DNA of 64,000 bases, from assembly GCA_005217565.1 (NCBI GenBank), contig SJCO01000003.1:434001-498000 (forward strand), written 5' to 3'. Under the pieces are notes generated by a model, which saw only the letters and a list, made by a program, of their open reading frames with translations, made no database searches and was not told the DNA's origin. A program made the translations under genes and the position numbers. Origin of the DNA: Puteibacter caeruleilacunae. Lineage in GTDB: Bacteria; Bacteroidota; Bacteroidia; Bacteroidales; Prolixibacteraceae. Below are positions 14,923-24,829 of the stretch, piece by piece (the first letter of the stretch is position 1; each line of letters opens with the position of its first letter).

Positions 14923-16416
14923 GTGAAGACAAGTGAATGGGTAAAATCAATCGTTAAGCAAGATCAAATTGATAAATTTCTTGTCAATGGCAAGACATTT
15001 ATCGATGATGAGAAGATCAACAACAACTTACAAAACAATATAAATCCCGATAAACAGCAGATCAGAGATATCATACAGAAATCTCTTGAAATAAAATCTT
15101 TAACTCCCGATGAAACAGCAGCTTTGATGCATGTGAAAGATGAAGATCTTTGGCAGGAGATTAATGAAGCAGCATTAGCTATTAAGCAAAAAGTATACGA
15201 TAACAGAATTGTTTTCTTCGCACCTCTTTATTGCTCAAATTTATGTGTTAATAACTGTTTATATTGTGGTTTCAGAAATGAGAATTCGAAAGAAGTTCGT
15301 AGAATTCTGACAATGGATGAAATCAGAAAAGAAACTGAAGTAGTTCTTGATCAAGGTCACAAGCGATTAATCATGGTTTATGGAGAGCATCCTAAATCAG
15401 ATGTTGATTACATGGTTGATTCTATTAAATCAGTTTATGATGTCCAACGTAAAGCACCTGTCACAGGAAGAACGGTTGGAATCAGGAGAGTTAACATTAA
15501 TGCAGCTCCAATGGAGACCAGCAAACTGGCGAAGTTAAAAGAAGCAGGAATTGGAACTTATCAGGTTTTTCAGGAAACATATCATCGGGAAACCTACGAA
15601 AAGGTACATCCACAACATACACTGAAAGGCGATTACCTTTGGCGTTTATACGCTTTACATCGTGCTTTTGATGCTGGAATTGACGACGTTGCCATAGGTG
15701 CATTATTTGGCTTATACAACTGGCAATACGATGTAATGGGACTTGTATACCATGCAATGGATCTTGAAAGACAGTTTGGAGTAGGTCCACATACAGTTTC
15801 GTTCCCAAGAATTACTCCTGCTTTGGAATCACAGCTTGATTCGAGTCATATGGTTTCAGACAATAACTTTAAAAAACTCGTTGCTGTACTAAGACTTGCA
15901 CTTCCTTATCCTGGAATGATTGTTACCTGTAGGGAAACACCTGAAATGAAAAGAGAGGTTATTAAGCTTGGCTGTACACAAACTGATGCTTCTACAAAAA
16001 TTGGTATTGGTGCATATCAGGAGCATGAAACAATTCAGGACTTAGAAAAGGCTCAGTTCTCAATTGGCGATAACCGAAGTCTGGATGAAAATATTAAGGA
16101 GCTTGCTCAAATGGGATTCATTTCAAGTTTTTGTACCGCAGGTTATCGCTGTGGAAGAACAGGAGATACCATTATGGGTATGTTGAAACATTGTGTTGAA
16201 GGAAAGTATTGTAAACTAAATGCTGTTCTTACTTTTAGAGAATATCTTGATGATTATGCATCTCCAGAGACACGTGCAATCGGCTTAAAAGTATTAGAAC
16301 AAGAAATGAATGCAATTGAAGGAACTTCGTTCTTTCAAAAGAATGCAAAAATAATGAACCAGTTCAAACTCGATTACGGTCGTATTTGTAATGGGGACAG
16401 AGATATTTATATCTAA
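14923..16416 (+). CDS. hydG: HydG, radical-SAM H-cluster maturase
   Basis: 497 residues. HydG cleaves tyrosine to supply CO and CN- ligands for the [FeFe]-hydrogenase active site. The radical-SAM C-x3-C-x2-C motif is at Cys108/112/115. The C-terminal auxiliary-cluster cysteines typical of HydG and absent from ThiH are present (FCTAGYRCGRTGDT, then Cys residues in HCVEGKYC). GTG 14923 is used because no ATG occurs near the expected N terminus. It has its own terminator, and a -7-like box upstream suggests separate transcription from hydA2. HydE and HydF, needed for complete maturation, are not in the window. Confidence 0.95.
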   Translation: MKTSEWVKSIVKQDQIDKFLVNGKTFIDDEKINNNLQNNINPDKQQIRDIIQKSLEIKSLTPDETAALMHVKDEDLWQEINEAALAIKQKVYDNRIVFFAPLYCSNLCVNNCLYCGFRNENSKEVRRILTMDEIRKETEVVLDQGHKRLIMVYGEHPKSDVDYMVDSIKSVYDVQRKAPVTGRTVGIRRVNINAAPMETSKLAKLKEAGIGTYQVFQETYHRETYEKVHPQHTLKGDYLWRLYALHRAFDAGIDDVAIGALFGLYNWQYDVMGLVYHAMDLERQFGVGPHTVSFPRITPALESQLDSSHMVSDNNFKKLVAVLRLALPYPGMIVTCRETPEMKREVIKLGCTQTDASTKIGIGAYQEHETIQDLEKAQFSIGDNRSLDENIKELAQMGFISSFCTAGYRCGRTGDTIMGMLKHCVEGKYCKLNAVLTFREYLDDYASPETRAIGLKVLEQEMNAIEGTSFFQKNAKIMNQFKLDYGRICNGDRDIYI

Positions 16417-16428
16417 CATTTAAGATTT

Positions 16429-16480
16429 TACCTATTGAAGTCTTAGCTAAAAAAACAGACTTCAATAGGTATTTTATTTT
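16429..16480 (+). terminator. Terminator after hydG
   Basis: TACCTATTGAAGTCT at 16429-16443 pairs perfectly (15 bp) with AGACTTCAATAGGTA at 16457-16471, followed by TTTTATTTT. The loop of 13 bases contains a run of seven A. Confidence 0.9.
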
Positions 16481-16589
16481 CCAATCCATACCTCTTCTTG
16501 ATACCTCCAAAAACCACAATTTTTTCTTTCGATATTTCACAAATCCACCTTATCTCACGAACAAATTACAGTCATTATTAGGCATTTCT

Positions 16590-16620
16590 GTTGTTTTTTC
16601 AATTTTGTATTGTAAATTTG
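16590..16620 (+). promoter_or_regulatory. Promoter for the small membrane gene, possibly also for the hem genes
   Basis: GTTG at 16590-16593, 19 bp, then TAAATTTG at 16613-16620: one mismatch from the Bacteroidota TTTG-N19-TAnnTTTG pattern. Transcription would start near 16627, which excludes the upstream TTG starts of the following reading frame. Confidence 0.6.
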
Positions 16621-16653
16621 GAGAACAAAAGAGCCAAGAAATTATATCAGAAC

Positions 16654-17013
16654 ATGTTTTTTTTAGGACTGTTTTCAACATATTTACCATACCTGATTCT
16701 TGCTATAATCTATTTAGTAGGCTACGGTGCGTATGCGTATAATGTTGAAGAAAGTGATCTTGATTTACTAGATGCATCAAAACAAATTGTTCTTGACGTT
16801 AACTTGGAACAAGCAAGTCTTGATCAGACTGCAACATATCAATATTCTGATTTTAAAAGTAAGATTATAGCTGAAGTGAATGGGGTGTTCGAGTACTTTA
16901 TTCTCAGCCAGCTATGCTTGGAAAAGATAACACCTATTTGGCCAAAAGTAGGCCAAACATGTAACGGATACTCTTATCAGTTATATTCTCGTCCTCCTCC
17001 TTTTATGGCTTAG
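16654..17013 (+). CDS. Small single-span membrane protein, unidentified, possibly frameshifted
   Basis: 119 residues from ATG 16654. The earlier in-frame TTG codons overlap or precede the proposed promoter. Residues about 1-28 form one hydrophobic helix (LFSTYLPYLILAIIYLVGYG), followed by an acidic, Asp/Leu-rich segment. The first 75 codons look protein-like. The last 40 residues (ending in SRPPPFMA) look less so, and the +1 frame from about 16875 to 16961 also reads as plausible protein, so a frameshift relative to an ancestral longer gene is possible. A 7-bp hairpin lies inside the end of the gene (16937-16957). It sits 94 bp before hemA. I do not recognise the family. Confidence 0.45.
   Translation: MFFLGLFSTYLPYLILAIIYLVGYGAYAYNVEESDLDLLDASKQIVLDVNLEQASLDQTATYQYSDFKSKIIAEVNGVFEYFILSQLCLEKITPIWPKVGQTCNGYSYQLYSRPPPFMA
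16937..16957. repeat. Small inverted repeat TTTGGCC/GGCCAAA
   Basis: TTTGGCC at 16937-16943 and GGCCAAA at 16951-16957 with a 7-base loop. No T-run follows. It could be an operator-like palindrome upstream of hemA or chance. Confidence 0.4.
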
Positions 17014-17107
17014 TTTTCTAAGTGTAATGTACACTTTCTTTTTATTTCCAAACAGAACGACGCTTTTGTTTGTTCTATAATTGTATCTAAACATAAATCA
17101 TCATTTT

Positions 17108-18364
17108 ATGATTGGTGTATTAGGCATAAGCCATAAAACAGCAACATTAGATATTAGAGGTTTGTTTTCGATTTCACAACAAGACATAATCTCATTATCT
17201 GAAGATATTATTCAGCATTCATCTATATCGGAAGTTGTAATAATATCAACATGTAACAGAACAGAGGTATTCTATGCTCAAGTGGGCAATAATAGTATCG
17301 AATCGAAAAGAACGATACTTCAAAAGCTCCATGAATATAATAACCTGAAGCAGAATTATAGTCACATGTTTTATCATCATACCGACACTAATGCTGCAAG
17401 ACATCTGTTCGAAGTTACATCAGGAGTAGACTCAATGATTATTGGTGAGGATCAGATCGTAAATCAGGTAAAAGAAGCATATCTCTTTTGCACTGAAGCT
17501 GCGCTAACTGATGCCGTGCTTATGAGGTTGTTTCAAAAATCATTTGAGTGCAGCAAGCGCGTACGCACAGAAACCCAGATACAACAAGGAGCAACATCGG
17601 TTAGCTATGTTGCTGTAGATTGGTGTGCTCGAAAGGTAGGAAATCTGGATACAAAGAATGTTTTATTTGTTGGAACAGGGGAAACAGGGAGACTGGCCCT
17701 AATAAACATGAAAAAGCGAGGAGTAACCAATATAACAGTTACCAACCGCACTCATGAAAAAGCCTTAAAGGTTGCACAAAAACAAAATACTCTTGTATTA
17801 CCGTTTGAGGATTTCATTGATAATCTTTATAAAGCAGATATCATTTTTGTTGCAACAGGAGCGAAAGATTTCCTTATTCACTCAAAAGATGTTGAAAATG
17901 CCCTTCTAAAAAGAAACGGGCAGCAGCAATTATATATCGATTTATCAGTACCAAGTAATATCGATCCTGAAGTTAATAAACTTGACAATATAGATTTGGT
18001 TGGAGTTGACGACTTGCAAAAGATTCTTGATGATAATAAAGAAATGAGGGAATTAAGTGTTGATAAGGCGCGCGTTATTATTAATGAGCTCATTTCTGAA
18101 TATATGACGTGGCTTGACAGTAGAACTCTTCGCCCTGTTATCAACACAATCACCGCGAACTTACAACAACTTACAGAAAGAGAATTATCAGAATACAGAA
18201 AGAACCTGGATCCGATAGGTGCAGAGCAAATTGATAAATACACCCAACTTTTAACACAGAAGTATATTCGAACTTTTATTAGAAATCTGAAAACTGTTAC
18301 GAATAATGGGAACTCTATAACCTCATTGGATGACATCAACGATTTATTTCGGTTAGATCAGTAA
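17108..18364 (+). CDS. hemA: Glutamyl-tRNA reductase
   Basis: 418 residues from ATG 17108. The upstream TTG at 17081 is rejected because MIGVLGISHKTA is the normal family start. HemA reduces Glu-tRNA(Glu) to glutamate-1-semialdehyde with NADPH, the first step of C5 tetrapyrrole synthesis. Family motifs seen: the catalytic Cys in STCNRTEVF, GVDSMIIGEDQI, the NADPH Rossmann motif GTGETG and the C-terminal dimerisation helix. First gene of a rightward cluster hemA-hemC-hemD-hemB-hemL-hemE. The presence of both hemA and hemL shows the C5 route rather than ALA synthase. Confidence 0.96.
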   Translation: MIGVLGISHKTATLDIRGLFSISQQDIISLSEDIIQHSSISEVVIISTCNRTEVFYAQVGNNSIESKRTILQKLHEYNNLKQNYSHMFYHHTDTNAARHLFEVTSGVDSMIIGEDQIVNQVKEAYLFCTEAALTDAVLMRLFQKSFECSKRVRTETQIQQGATSVSYVAVDWCARKVGNLDTKNVLFVGTGETGRLALINMKKRGVTNITVTNRTHEKALKVAQKQNTLVLPFEDFIDNLYKADIIFVATGAKDFLIHSKDVENALLKRNGQQQLYIDLSVPSNIDPEVNKLDNIDLVGVDDLQKILDDNKEMRELSVDKARVIINELISEYMTWLDSRTLRPVINTITANLQQLTERELSEYRKNLDPIGAEQIDKYTQLLTQKYIRTFIRNLKTVTNNGNSITSLDDINDLFRLDQ

Positions 18365-18374
18365 AAGAAATATA

Positions 18375-19307
18375 ATGCAGGATAATACAATAATTATTGG
18401 TACCAGAGGAAGTCAACTTGCGATGTACCAGGCAAACATAGTTAGGGAAACCTTACTTAATACATTTCCCTCAATAAAAACGGAAATAAAAATAATCAAG
18501 ACCAAAGGAGACAAGATACTGGATGTAGCCTTATCTAAAATTGGAGATAAAGGACTTTTTACCAAGGAGCTGGAAGTAGCCATGCTAAATAATGAGATAG
18601 ATCTGGCCGTACATAGTTTAAAAGATCTACCGACACAGCTTCCCGAAGGATTTAGTGTTAGTGCAATCCTCAAACGAGGGAACTTTAGAGATGCTTTGGT
18701 TAGTCGCGACGGATTAAAGCTATGTGAACTTACCTCACAGCACAAGATTGCAACATCTAGTCTGAGACGTATTGCAAACCTAAGGAATTATAATCCTGAA
18801 TTTCAAATCATCGATATACGAGGTAATGTAAATACCCGATTAAAGAAGATGGAAGACGGCTATTGTGATGCAATGGTTATGGCTGCAGCAGGCCTTGAAC
18901 GACTTGGTTTAGATCATTATATCACAGAGATTCTTGATCCTGTAGAGTTTATACCTGCTGTGGCACAAGGGGCTATTGCAGTGGAAACATTGACTAATAA
19001 TAGTAAGCTTAATGAGCTTCTTTCAAATATATCTGATTCCCTCACAGAATCACAGGTAACTGCTGAAAGAGCCTTTATGAAAAAGCTTGAAGGAGGCTGT
19101 CAGGTTCCAGTAGGAGCATATACTTCCGTTAATGGTAAAGAACTAATACTAACCGGTTTCGTTTCCTCCACTGATGCATCAGAATTTCTGAAGGATTCAA
19201 TTGTTGGTTCTACAGAAGAAGCTCAAGCTTTAGGAGAAAGACTAGCAATAAAGCTCATCAATCAAGGTGCCAATGATATTTTAAACGCGATACGTGCAGG
19301 TGAATGA
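18375..19307 (+). CDS. hemC: Porphobilinogen deaminase (hydroxymethylbilane synthase)
   Basis: 310 residues. Polymerises four porphobilinogens on a dipyrromethane cofactor to give hydroxymethylbilane. Seen: N-terminal GTRGSQLAMYQA, VHSLKDLPTQLP, the substrate-binding Arg region TSSLRRIANL, and the cofactor Cys in LEGGCQVPVGAY. It starts 10 bp after hemA, and its stop overlaps the hemD start (ATGA), indicating translational coupling. Confidence 0.96.
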   Translation: MQDNTIIIGTRGSQLAMYQANIVRETLLNTFPSIKTEIKIIKTKGDKILDVALSKIGDKGLFTKELEVAMLNNEIDLAVHSLKDLPTQLPEGFSVSAILKRGNFRDALVSRDGLKLCELTSQHKIATSSLRRIANLRNYNPEFQIIDIRGNVNTRLKKMEDGYCDAMVMAAAGLERLGLDHYITEILDPVEFIPAVAQGAIAVETLTNNSKLNELLSNISDSLTESQVTAERAFMKKLEGGCQVPVGAYTSVNGKELILTGFVSSTDASEFLKDSIVGSTEEAQALGERLAIKLINQGANDILNAIRAGE

Positions 19308-20125
19308 AAAGTGCGATAGAAACATATAGTACTTTGCCTCTATTGAACATGGAATTCATTTCCACCAGACCTAAGGGTAAATCAGATGATCTAAAAGATA
19401 AGCTTTCATCGCTTGGAGCTGACTTAATTGAATTTCCAATGATTGAGATTCAAGAAAAGAAACTTACAAAAGATGAAGAACTTATTCTTTTAAACCTACA
19501 AGAATTTTCTCATTTGGTATTTACCAGTGCCAATGCTGTCAATATTTTCATCAAAAATATCCATAGATTAAAAATAGATCTTAACCGACTATCAAGATTA
19601 GTTGTTGCCTCTATCGGACCTAAAACCACAGAAGCACTTGAGCAAAAAGGTATTCAAGTTGATCTTAAGGAAGCAGCCACAACGGGCTTGGAATTTGCAG
19701 AAATATTAGCGACAAAATTAAAAGGTCAAGAAAATAATATTCTTTGGCCGACAGGAGAATTAGCTCCTAATCATTTACCCAATACCCTAAAGACAATTGC
19801 TCCAATAAAACGAATAAATATATACAACACTCTTTGCCCAGAGAATACTGATTCCAATTTAATTAACAAGATTATCAACAACCAGTATTCAGCAATTATT
19901 CTTACTAGTCCGTCTACATTTTATCATCTTTTAGAAGTAATGAAAGATAAGATCATTACTTCTTCGTTAAAGTTAATATGCATCGGACTAACTACTGCAA
20001 AGGCTGTTAAAGAGGCTCATATTGAACCTTTGGCTATTGCATCAAAACCTTCATCAGAAGGTATCCTTAGTACAATTATAGAAAATCAAAAAATATTCAA
20101 TAACTCAAAAAACTATAGATTATGA
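19304..20125 (+). CDS. hemD: Uroporphyrinogen-III synthase
   Basis: 273 residues. Cyclises hydroxymethylbilane with D-ring inversion. The family has low conservation, but FTSANAV near residue 66, TSPSTFYHL near 202 and [11 protein letters not shown] near 225 match its bilobed fold, and the position between hemC and hemB agrees. ATGA overlaps join it to hemC upstream and hemB downstream. The N-terminal 18 residues precede the usual start (FISTRP), so an internal start is conceivable, but the overlap argues for 19304. Confidence 0.88.
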   Translation: MKSAIETYSTLPLLNMEFISTRPKGKSDDLKDKLSSLGADLIEFPMIEIQEKKLTKDEELILLNLQEFSHLVFTSANAVNIFIKNIHRLKIDLNRLSRLVVASIGPKTTEALEQKGIQVDLKEAATTGLEFAEILATKLKGQENNILWPTGELAPNHLPNTLKTIAPIKRINIYNTLCPENTDSNLINKIINNQYSAIILTSPSTFYHLLEVMKDKIITSSLKLICIGLTTAKAVKEAHIEPLAIASKPSSEGILSTIIENQKIFNNSKNYRL

Positions 20126-21090
20126 CGTTCCCAATAACCAGACTTCGTCGTTTAAGAAAAACAGTAGTAACCAGAAACATGATTAGAGAGACTAAATTAG
20201 CAAAAGAAGATCTCATCATGCCTTTGTTTGTTAGACCTGGTAAAAACATTAAAAATCCTATTAATTCGATGCCTGGTAATTATCAGTTATCTGTTGATCT
20301 ACTCGTCGAGAAATGTAAAGAGTTATACAGTAAAGGAGTGCAGTCGGTTTTACTTTTCGGTATTCCTGAACACAAGGATGAGCATGGTTTGGTTGCATGT
20401 GAACATGATGGTATCGTTCAACAAGCAACAAAGGCTATTAAAGAAGCTGTCCCTAATCTTTTTGTAATAGCCGATATATGCAACTGTGAATACACTACAC
20501 ACGGACACTGTGGAACGATTATAGATGGTGATGTTGATAATGACAGCACACTTGTAACACTGGCCAAGCAATCCGTTTCTTTGGCAGAAGCAGGCGTTGA
20601 TATGGTTGCTCCAAGTGATATGATGGATGGTCGTGTTGGTGCTATTCGTGATGCCCTTGATGAAAATGGCTTCCAAAATATGCCAATTATGGCATACTCC
20701 GCTAAATATGCATCTGCTTTTTATGGACCTTTTAGGGATGCAGCGGAAAGTGCTCCGCAGTTTGGAAACAGAGCAACTTATCAGATGGATCCGGCAAATA
20801 GCAATGAAGCTCTTAGAGAAGTAGAATTGGATATTGTAGAAGGGGCAGACATCGTTATGGTGAAACCAGCACTTAGTTACCTCGATGTAATTCGACGAGT
20901 GAAAGATAACTTCAATGTTCCAATTGCAGCGTATAATGTTAGTGGTGAATTTTCAATGGTAAAAGCCGCTGCTGAAAAAGGATGGATTGACGAGAATAGA
21001 ATCACTCTTGAAATACTAACATCGATAAAAAGAGCTGGTGCTGATATAATAATCTCCTACCATACTCAAGATATAATAGAACAATTATAA
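20122..21090 (+). CDS. hemB: Porphobilinogen synthase (delta-aminolevulinate dehydratase)
   Basis: 322 residues. Condenses two 5-aminolevulinate molecules. Seen: a metal-site-type sequence [13 protein letters not shown] with three Cys (zinc-type), the catalytic Schiff-base lysines in [14 protein letters not shown] and [10 protein letters not shown], and SDMMDGRV. Overlaps hemD by four bases. Ordinary length for the family. Confidence 0.97.
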   Translation: MTFPITRLRRLRKTVVTRNMIRETKLAKEDLIMPLFVRPGKNIKNPINSMPGNYQLSVDLLVEKCKELYSKGVQSVLLFGIPEHKDEHGLVACEHDGIVQQATKAIKEAVPNLFVIADICNCEYTTHGHCGTIIDGDVDNDSTLVTLAKQSVSLAEAGVDMVAPSDMMDGRVGAIRDALDENGFQNMPIMAYSAKYASAFYGPFRDAAESAPQFGNRATYQMDPANSNEALREVELDIVEGADIVMVKPALSYLDVIRRVKDNFNVPIAAYNVSGEFSMVKAAAEKGWIDENRITLEILTSIKRAGADIIISYHTQDIIEQL

Positions 21091-21222
21091 AAGAATGTTG
21101 ATGCTTTGCTGGTTTAGATAAAGCGTACTCTCTCTGATTTATATAACGTGGAAAAAGTGAATTAGATAGCTATTTTAAATCAGTACTGCATTAACAATTT
21201 AAATTCTAAATGATATTATAGC

Positions 21223-22518
21223 ATGAATACAAATAATAGCAAGCAAGCTTTTCAAGAAGCAGTCAAACATATTCCTGGAGGAGTTAATTCTCCGGTTCGT
21301 GCATTTAAAAGTGTTGGAGGTAATCCTTTGTTCATTCAATCTGCCACTGGTGCCAAAATCACAGATATAGACCAAAATGAGTATATCGATTACGTGGGCT
21401 CATGGGGACCAATGATTTTAGGACACTCTCACCCAACGGTTACACAAGCACTACAAAATACACTATTGAGTGGAACAAGCTTTGGAGCTCCTACTCTACT
21501 TGAAACAGAAATGGCCAATCTCATTTGCGAGATGATGCCTTCCATTGAAAGCGTTCGTATGGTGAATTCCGGAACAGAAGCTACAATGAGTGCATTAAGA
21601 CTGGCTAGAGGGTATACCAAACGTGATTTAGTTATTAAATTTGAAGGCTGTTATCACGGACATGGCGATAGCTTTCTAATTAAGGCAGGTTCTGGAGCAC
21701 TTACATTTGGGACTCCTAATTCACCAGGTATTACAAAGGGTACTGCTCACGATACACTAACTGCAGAATATAATAATCTGCAATCGGTAACAAATCTTTT
21801 CGATAAATATAAAGATCAAATTGCAGCGGTAATTCTTGAACCGGTGACAGGTAACATGGGAGTGATTAAACCAACAGATGAATTTATCAACGGCATAAGA
21901 AAGGCTTGTACCGATAACGGTGCACTTCTTATCTTTGATGAAGTGATGACAGGATTTCGTGTTGCAAAGGGCGGAGCACAACAACTTCTGGGCATTACTC
22001 CAGACCTGACTACAATGGGTAAAATTATTGGAGGAGGTCTGCCTGTAGGAGCCTATGGAGGTAAAAAAGAAATCATGGATCTATTGGCTCCTAATGGTCC
22101 TGTTTATCAAGCAGGAACACTTTCTGGAAATCCAATGGCGATGTCCGCAGGACTTGCAACATTACAAATATTAAATGAGTCATCCACATGTTACGATGAG
22201 CTAGAACAAAAGTCCGCTTTCCTAGTCGACGGACTGGAGCGCAACTTAAAAGAAGTTGGTTTCCCAGGTGTAATTAATCGTGTAGGATCAATGTTTACAC
22301 TTTTCTTTACGCAACAAAAAACAGTGAACAACTTCATTGATGTAATGAGTTGCGACACCGATCTTTTCGCTGAGTATTTTAAGCTTTCTTTGGAAAGTGG
22401 TATATATACAGCTCCCTCACAATTTGAAGCTGGTTTTGTTTCATTAGCACATACACAAGAAGATTTACAGCAAACAATTGATGCTAATAAAAGTGCACTT
22501 CAGCAATTAAATTCATAA
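21223..22518 (+). CDS. hemL: Glutamate-1-semialdehyde 2,1-aminomutase
   Basis: 431 residues, PLP-dependent class III aminotransferase fold. Converts glutamate-1-semialdehyde to 5-aminolevulinate, the product used by HemB. Seen: [13 protein letters not shown] near the N terminus, [31 protein letters not shown] and the PLP-Lys motif [19 protein letters not shown] 132-bp gap after hemB holds no recognisable gene and may carry a second promoter. The hemE gene follows after 3 bp. Confidence 0.97.
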   Translation: MNTNNSKQAFQEAVKHIPGGVNSPVRAFKSVGGNPLFIQSATGAKITDIDQNEYIDYVGSWGPMILGHSHPTVTQALQNTLLSGTSFGAPTLLETEMANLICEMMPSIESVRMVNSGTEATMSALRLARGYTKRDLVIKFEGCYHGHGDSFLIKAGSGALTFGTPNSPGITKGTAHDTLTAEYNNLQSVTNLFDKYKDQIAAVILEPVTGNMGVIKPTDEFINGIRKACTDNGALLIFDEVMTGFRVAKGGAQQLLGITPDLTTMGKIIGGGLPVGAYGGKKEIMDLLAPNGPVYQAGTLSGNPMAMSAGLATLQILNESSTCYDELEQKSAFLVDGLERNLKEVGFPGVINRVGSMFTLFFTQQKTVNNFIDVMSCDTDLFAEYFKLSLESGIYTAPSQFEAGFVSLAHTQEDLQQTIDANKSALQQLNS

Positions 22519-22521
22519 ACT

Positions 22522-23553
22522 ATGGAAGAATCAATTCTCTTAAGAACATTAGCAGGCGAGCTAACTGAAAGGCCACCTTTCTGGTTCATGCGTCAAGCAG
22601 GAAGGGTACTTCCTTCTTACATGGAGCTAAAAGAAAAATACTCATTCTGGGAGATGATGCAAGATGCTGATTTAGGAGCTAAGGTGACCTTACTTCCGAT
22701 TGATGATCTTGGTGTTGATGCAGCTATTCTCTTTTCTGATATTCTTGTAATCCCTTATGCAATGGGCATGGGGCTTGAATTTTCAAATCAAGGACCTAAA
22801 TTTGATACTCCTTTAGTTGATATACAAGATCCTGTCAAGGCACTAAATCCTGATCCGTCAAAACTTGAGTACATATATAAGGTAATTGATAGGATAATTG
22901 CTACAAAACCATCAAATATTCCTTTAATTGGATTTTGTGGGGCACCTCTTACTGTATTATGCTATATGCTCCAGGGAATCGGCAGAAAGAATGATTTTCC
23001 TAAAGCCATCTCTTTTATTTATAAGCATAAAAAGACAGTAAAAAAACTTATTGATGCAATCACAGAGCTTTCTATCATCTATGCAAAAGGACAAATAGCC
23101 CACGGAATTAAAGTCTTTCAATTATTTGAAACGCATGCAGGATTAATACCTCTTGATTTGTATCAGGAGTTGTTTTTCCCTTCTGTTGAAAAGATAGCCA
23201 AAGCAGTTAGAGAAGAAAATATTCCTTTCATCTATTTCCCTAAAGGTCTGGGAGTAGGCATTAGCCAAGTAACTCCGGCAATGTGTGACTATTTAAGTAT
23301 TGACTGGCAAACACCAATGCCATTAGCACGCAAATTAGTGGATAAAGAAATCGGACTGCAAGGAAACATTGATCCTCGTCTATTGTATGGTAATCAAGAT
23401 CACATCAAGGATACACTAAATAACTATGTCGAATTTGGAAGAACCAACCATGACTGGATTATCAATCTTGGGCATGGTTTTCTACCTGATGTTCCTTATG
23501 AAAATGCTAAGTTTATGGCAGATTGGATTAAAGAAACCGACTGGAAAAGATAG
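22522..23553 (+). CDS. hemE: Uroporphyrinogen decarboxylase
   Basis: 343 residues. Decarboxylates the four acetate chains of uroporphyrinogen III to coproporphyrinogen III. Signature PPFWFMRQAGRVLPSY near residue 18 and GFCGAPLTVLCYMLQG near 134 with the active-site Arg/Asp region. Last gene of the hem cluster. Later haem genes (hemN/hemG/hemH or the coproporphyrin route) are not in the window. Confidence 0.96.
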   Translation: MEESILLRTLAGELTERPPFWFMRQAGRVLPSYMELKEKYSFWEMMQDADLGAKVTLLPIDDLGVDAAILFSDILVIPYAMGMGLEFSNQGPKFDTPLVDIQDPVKALNPDPSKLEYIYKVIDRIIATKPSNIPLIGFCGAPLTVLCYMLQGIGRKNDFPKAISFIYKHKKTVKKLIDAITELSIIYAKGQIAHGIKVFQLFETHAGLIPLDLYQELFFPSVEKIAKAVREENIPFIYFPKGLGVGISQVTPAMCDYLSIDWQTPMPLARKLVDKEIGLQGNIDPRLLYGNQDHIKDTLNNYVEFGRTNHDWIINLGHGFLPDVPYENAKFMADWIKETDWKR

Positions 23554-23560
23554 TAATATA

Positions 23561-23588
23561 AAACCCCGGATTACTCCGGGGTTTACTA
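23561..23588. terminator. Bidirectional terminator between hemE and oadB
   Basis: AAACCCCGG at 23561-23569 and CCGGGGTTT at 23576-23584 form a 9-bp stem with a 6-base loop, A-rich on one side and T-rich on the other. It lies between two convergent genes and can serve both. Confidence 0.9.
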
Positions 23589-23598
23589 ACAACAAAAA

Positions 23599-24810
23599 CT
23601 ACCCTAAAAATGATATTAAAACTCCGGCAGCAACAGCTGATCCTATTACCCCAGAAATATTCGATGCCATACAATATTGCAATACATGATTTCCTGAATC
23701 ATATTTTAAAGCAATCTCATTGGCTACTCGCGATGCCATAGGTACAGCACTTAATCCTGTGGCACCAATTAATGGATTTATCTTCTTTTTCGCAATCAGA
23801 TTATATCCTTTTACAGAAAATATTCCCCCTGCAATTGAAATTGCAAAAGCAATAAACCCACCAACAATAATCATGATTGTTTTCATATCTAAAAACAGTT
23901 CTGAAGTCATTGTTGCTCCTACTGTTAATCCAAGAAAGATAGTAGAGGCATTCAATATTGGACCTGTAGCAGCATCTGACAAACGAGCTACTGTAACTCC
24001 TACTTCTTTAATCAAGTTTCCAAATAACAACATTCCTAATAAAGGAACCGAAGAAGGCACAAAGAATGCAATTACTACTCCTAAAACAATTGGAAAAATA
24101 ATCTTAACCGTGTTTAGATCTTTTATTTTGAACTTAGGTGGATACTTTTTATCCTGTTCTCTCATATTGATTTTAAGCTCCTTCTCACTGCATAGCAATT
24201 TTGTTACTAGCGGAATGATAACCGGAACAAGAGCCATATAAGAATAAGCTGCAATAGCAATTGGCCCTAATAAATGAGGAGCAAGAATAATCGTTGTATA
24301 TATTGCCGTAGGTCCATCTGCACCTCCAATAATACCTAACGATGCAGCCTCTTTAGGCGTAAAACCTACTGCGATTGCTGAAAACAGAACAACAAATATC
24401 CCAATCTGAGCTGCAGCACCAAAGAAGGATAATCTTAAATTACGTAACATTGGTCCAAAATCAGTCAATGCTCCAACACCCATAAAAATAATAGGAGGTA
24501 AGAATCCAGTCTTGATTAATGCATAATATAGATAATTCATTATTCCATATTCATGAGCTATCTCAAACAAATTCATATAATGATGTTCTCCAAGTTCAAT
24601 ATTTGTGGCAGGAACAACTCCCATACCTCCTCCTGGTAAATTAGCCAGAACCATCCCAAATGCAATTGGGATTAATAGCAATGGTTCATATTTCTTTTTA
24701 ATACCAAGATATAATAATACCGCGGCAATAGCCAACATCAACAACGCTCCAGGGTCATCCCATAACTCTTGAAACGCTGTCATTTCAATAAGCTTCTTAA
24801 GTATTTCCAT
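23599..24810 (-). CDS. oadB: Na+-translocating biotin-dependent decarboxylase, membrane beta subunit
   Basis: 403 residues, about ten hydrophobic segments. OadB/GcdB/MmdB catalyses carboxybiotin decarboxylation coupled to export of Na+. Family motifs: the GIIGGADGPTAIYTT segment near residue 155 with the Asp needed for Na+ coupling, and the C-terminal ASNISGVIGSAVAAG. The N-terminal 50 residues (MEILKKLIEMTAFQELWDD) are typical of Bacteroidota homologues. Last gene of oadG-oadA-oadB, 19 bp after oadA. Whether the substrate is oxaloacetate or methylmalonyl-CoA is decided by the alpha subunit. Confidence 0.94.
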   Translation of the reverse strand: MEILKKLIEMTAFQELWDDPGALLMLAIAAVLLYLGIKKKYEPLLLIPIAFGMVLANLPGGGMGVVPATNIELGEHHYMNLFEIAHEYGIMNYLYYALIKTGFLPPIIFMGVGALTDFGPMLRNLRLSFFGAAAQIGIFVVLFSAIAVGFTPKEAASLGIIGGADGPTAIYTTIILAPHLLGPIAIAAYSYMALVPVIIPLVTKLLCSEKELKINMREQDKKYPPKFKIKDLNTVKIIFPIVLGVVIAFFVPSSVPLLGMLLFGNLIKEVGVTVARLSDAATGPILNASTIFLGLTVGATMTSELFLDMKTIMIIVGGFIAFAISIAGGIFSVKGYNLIAKKKINPLIGATGLSAVPMASRVANEIALKYDSGNHVLQYCMASNISGVIGSAVAAGVLISFLG

Positions 24811-24829
24811 ATGGATATTCTACTTTGAA

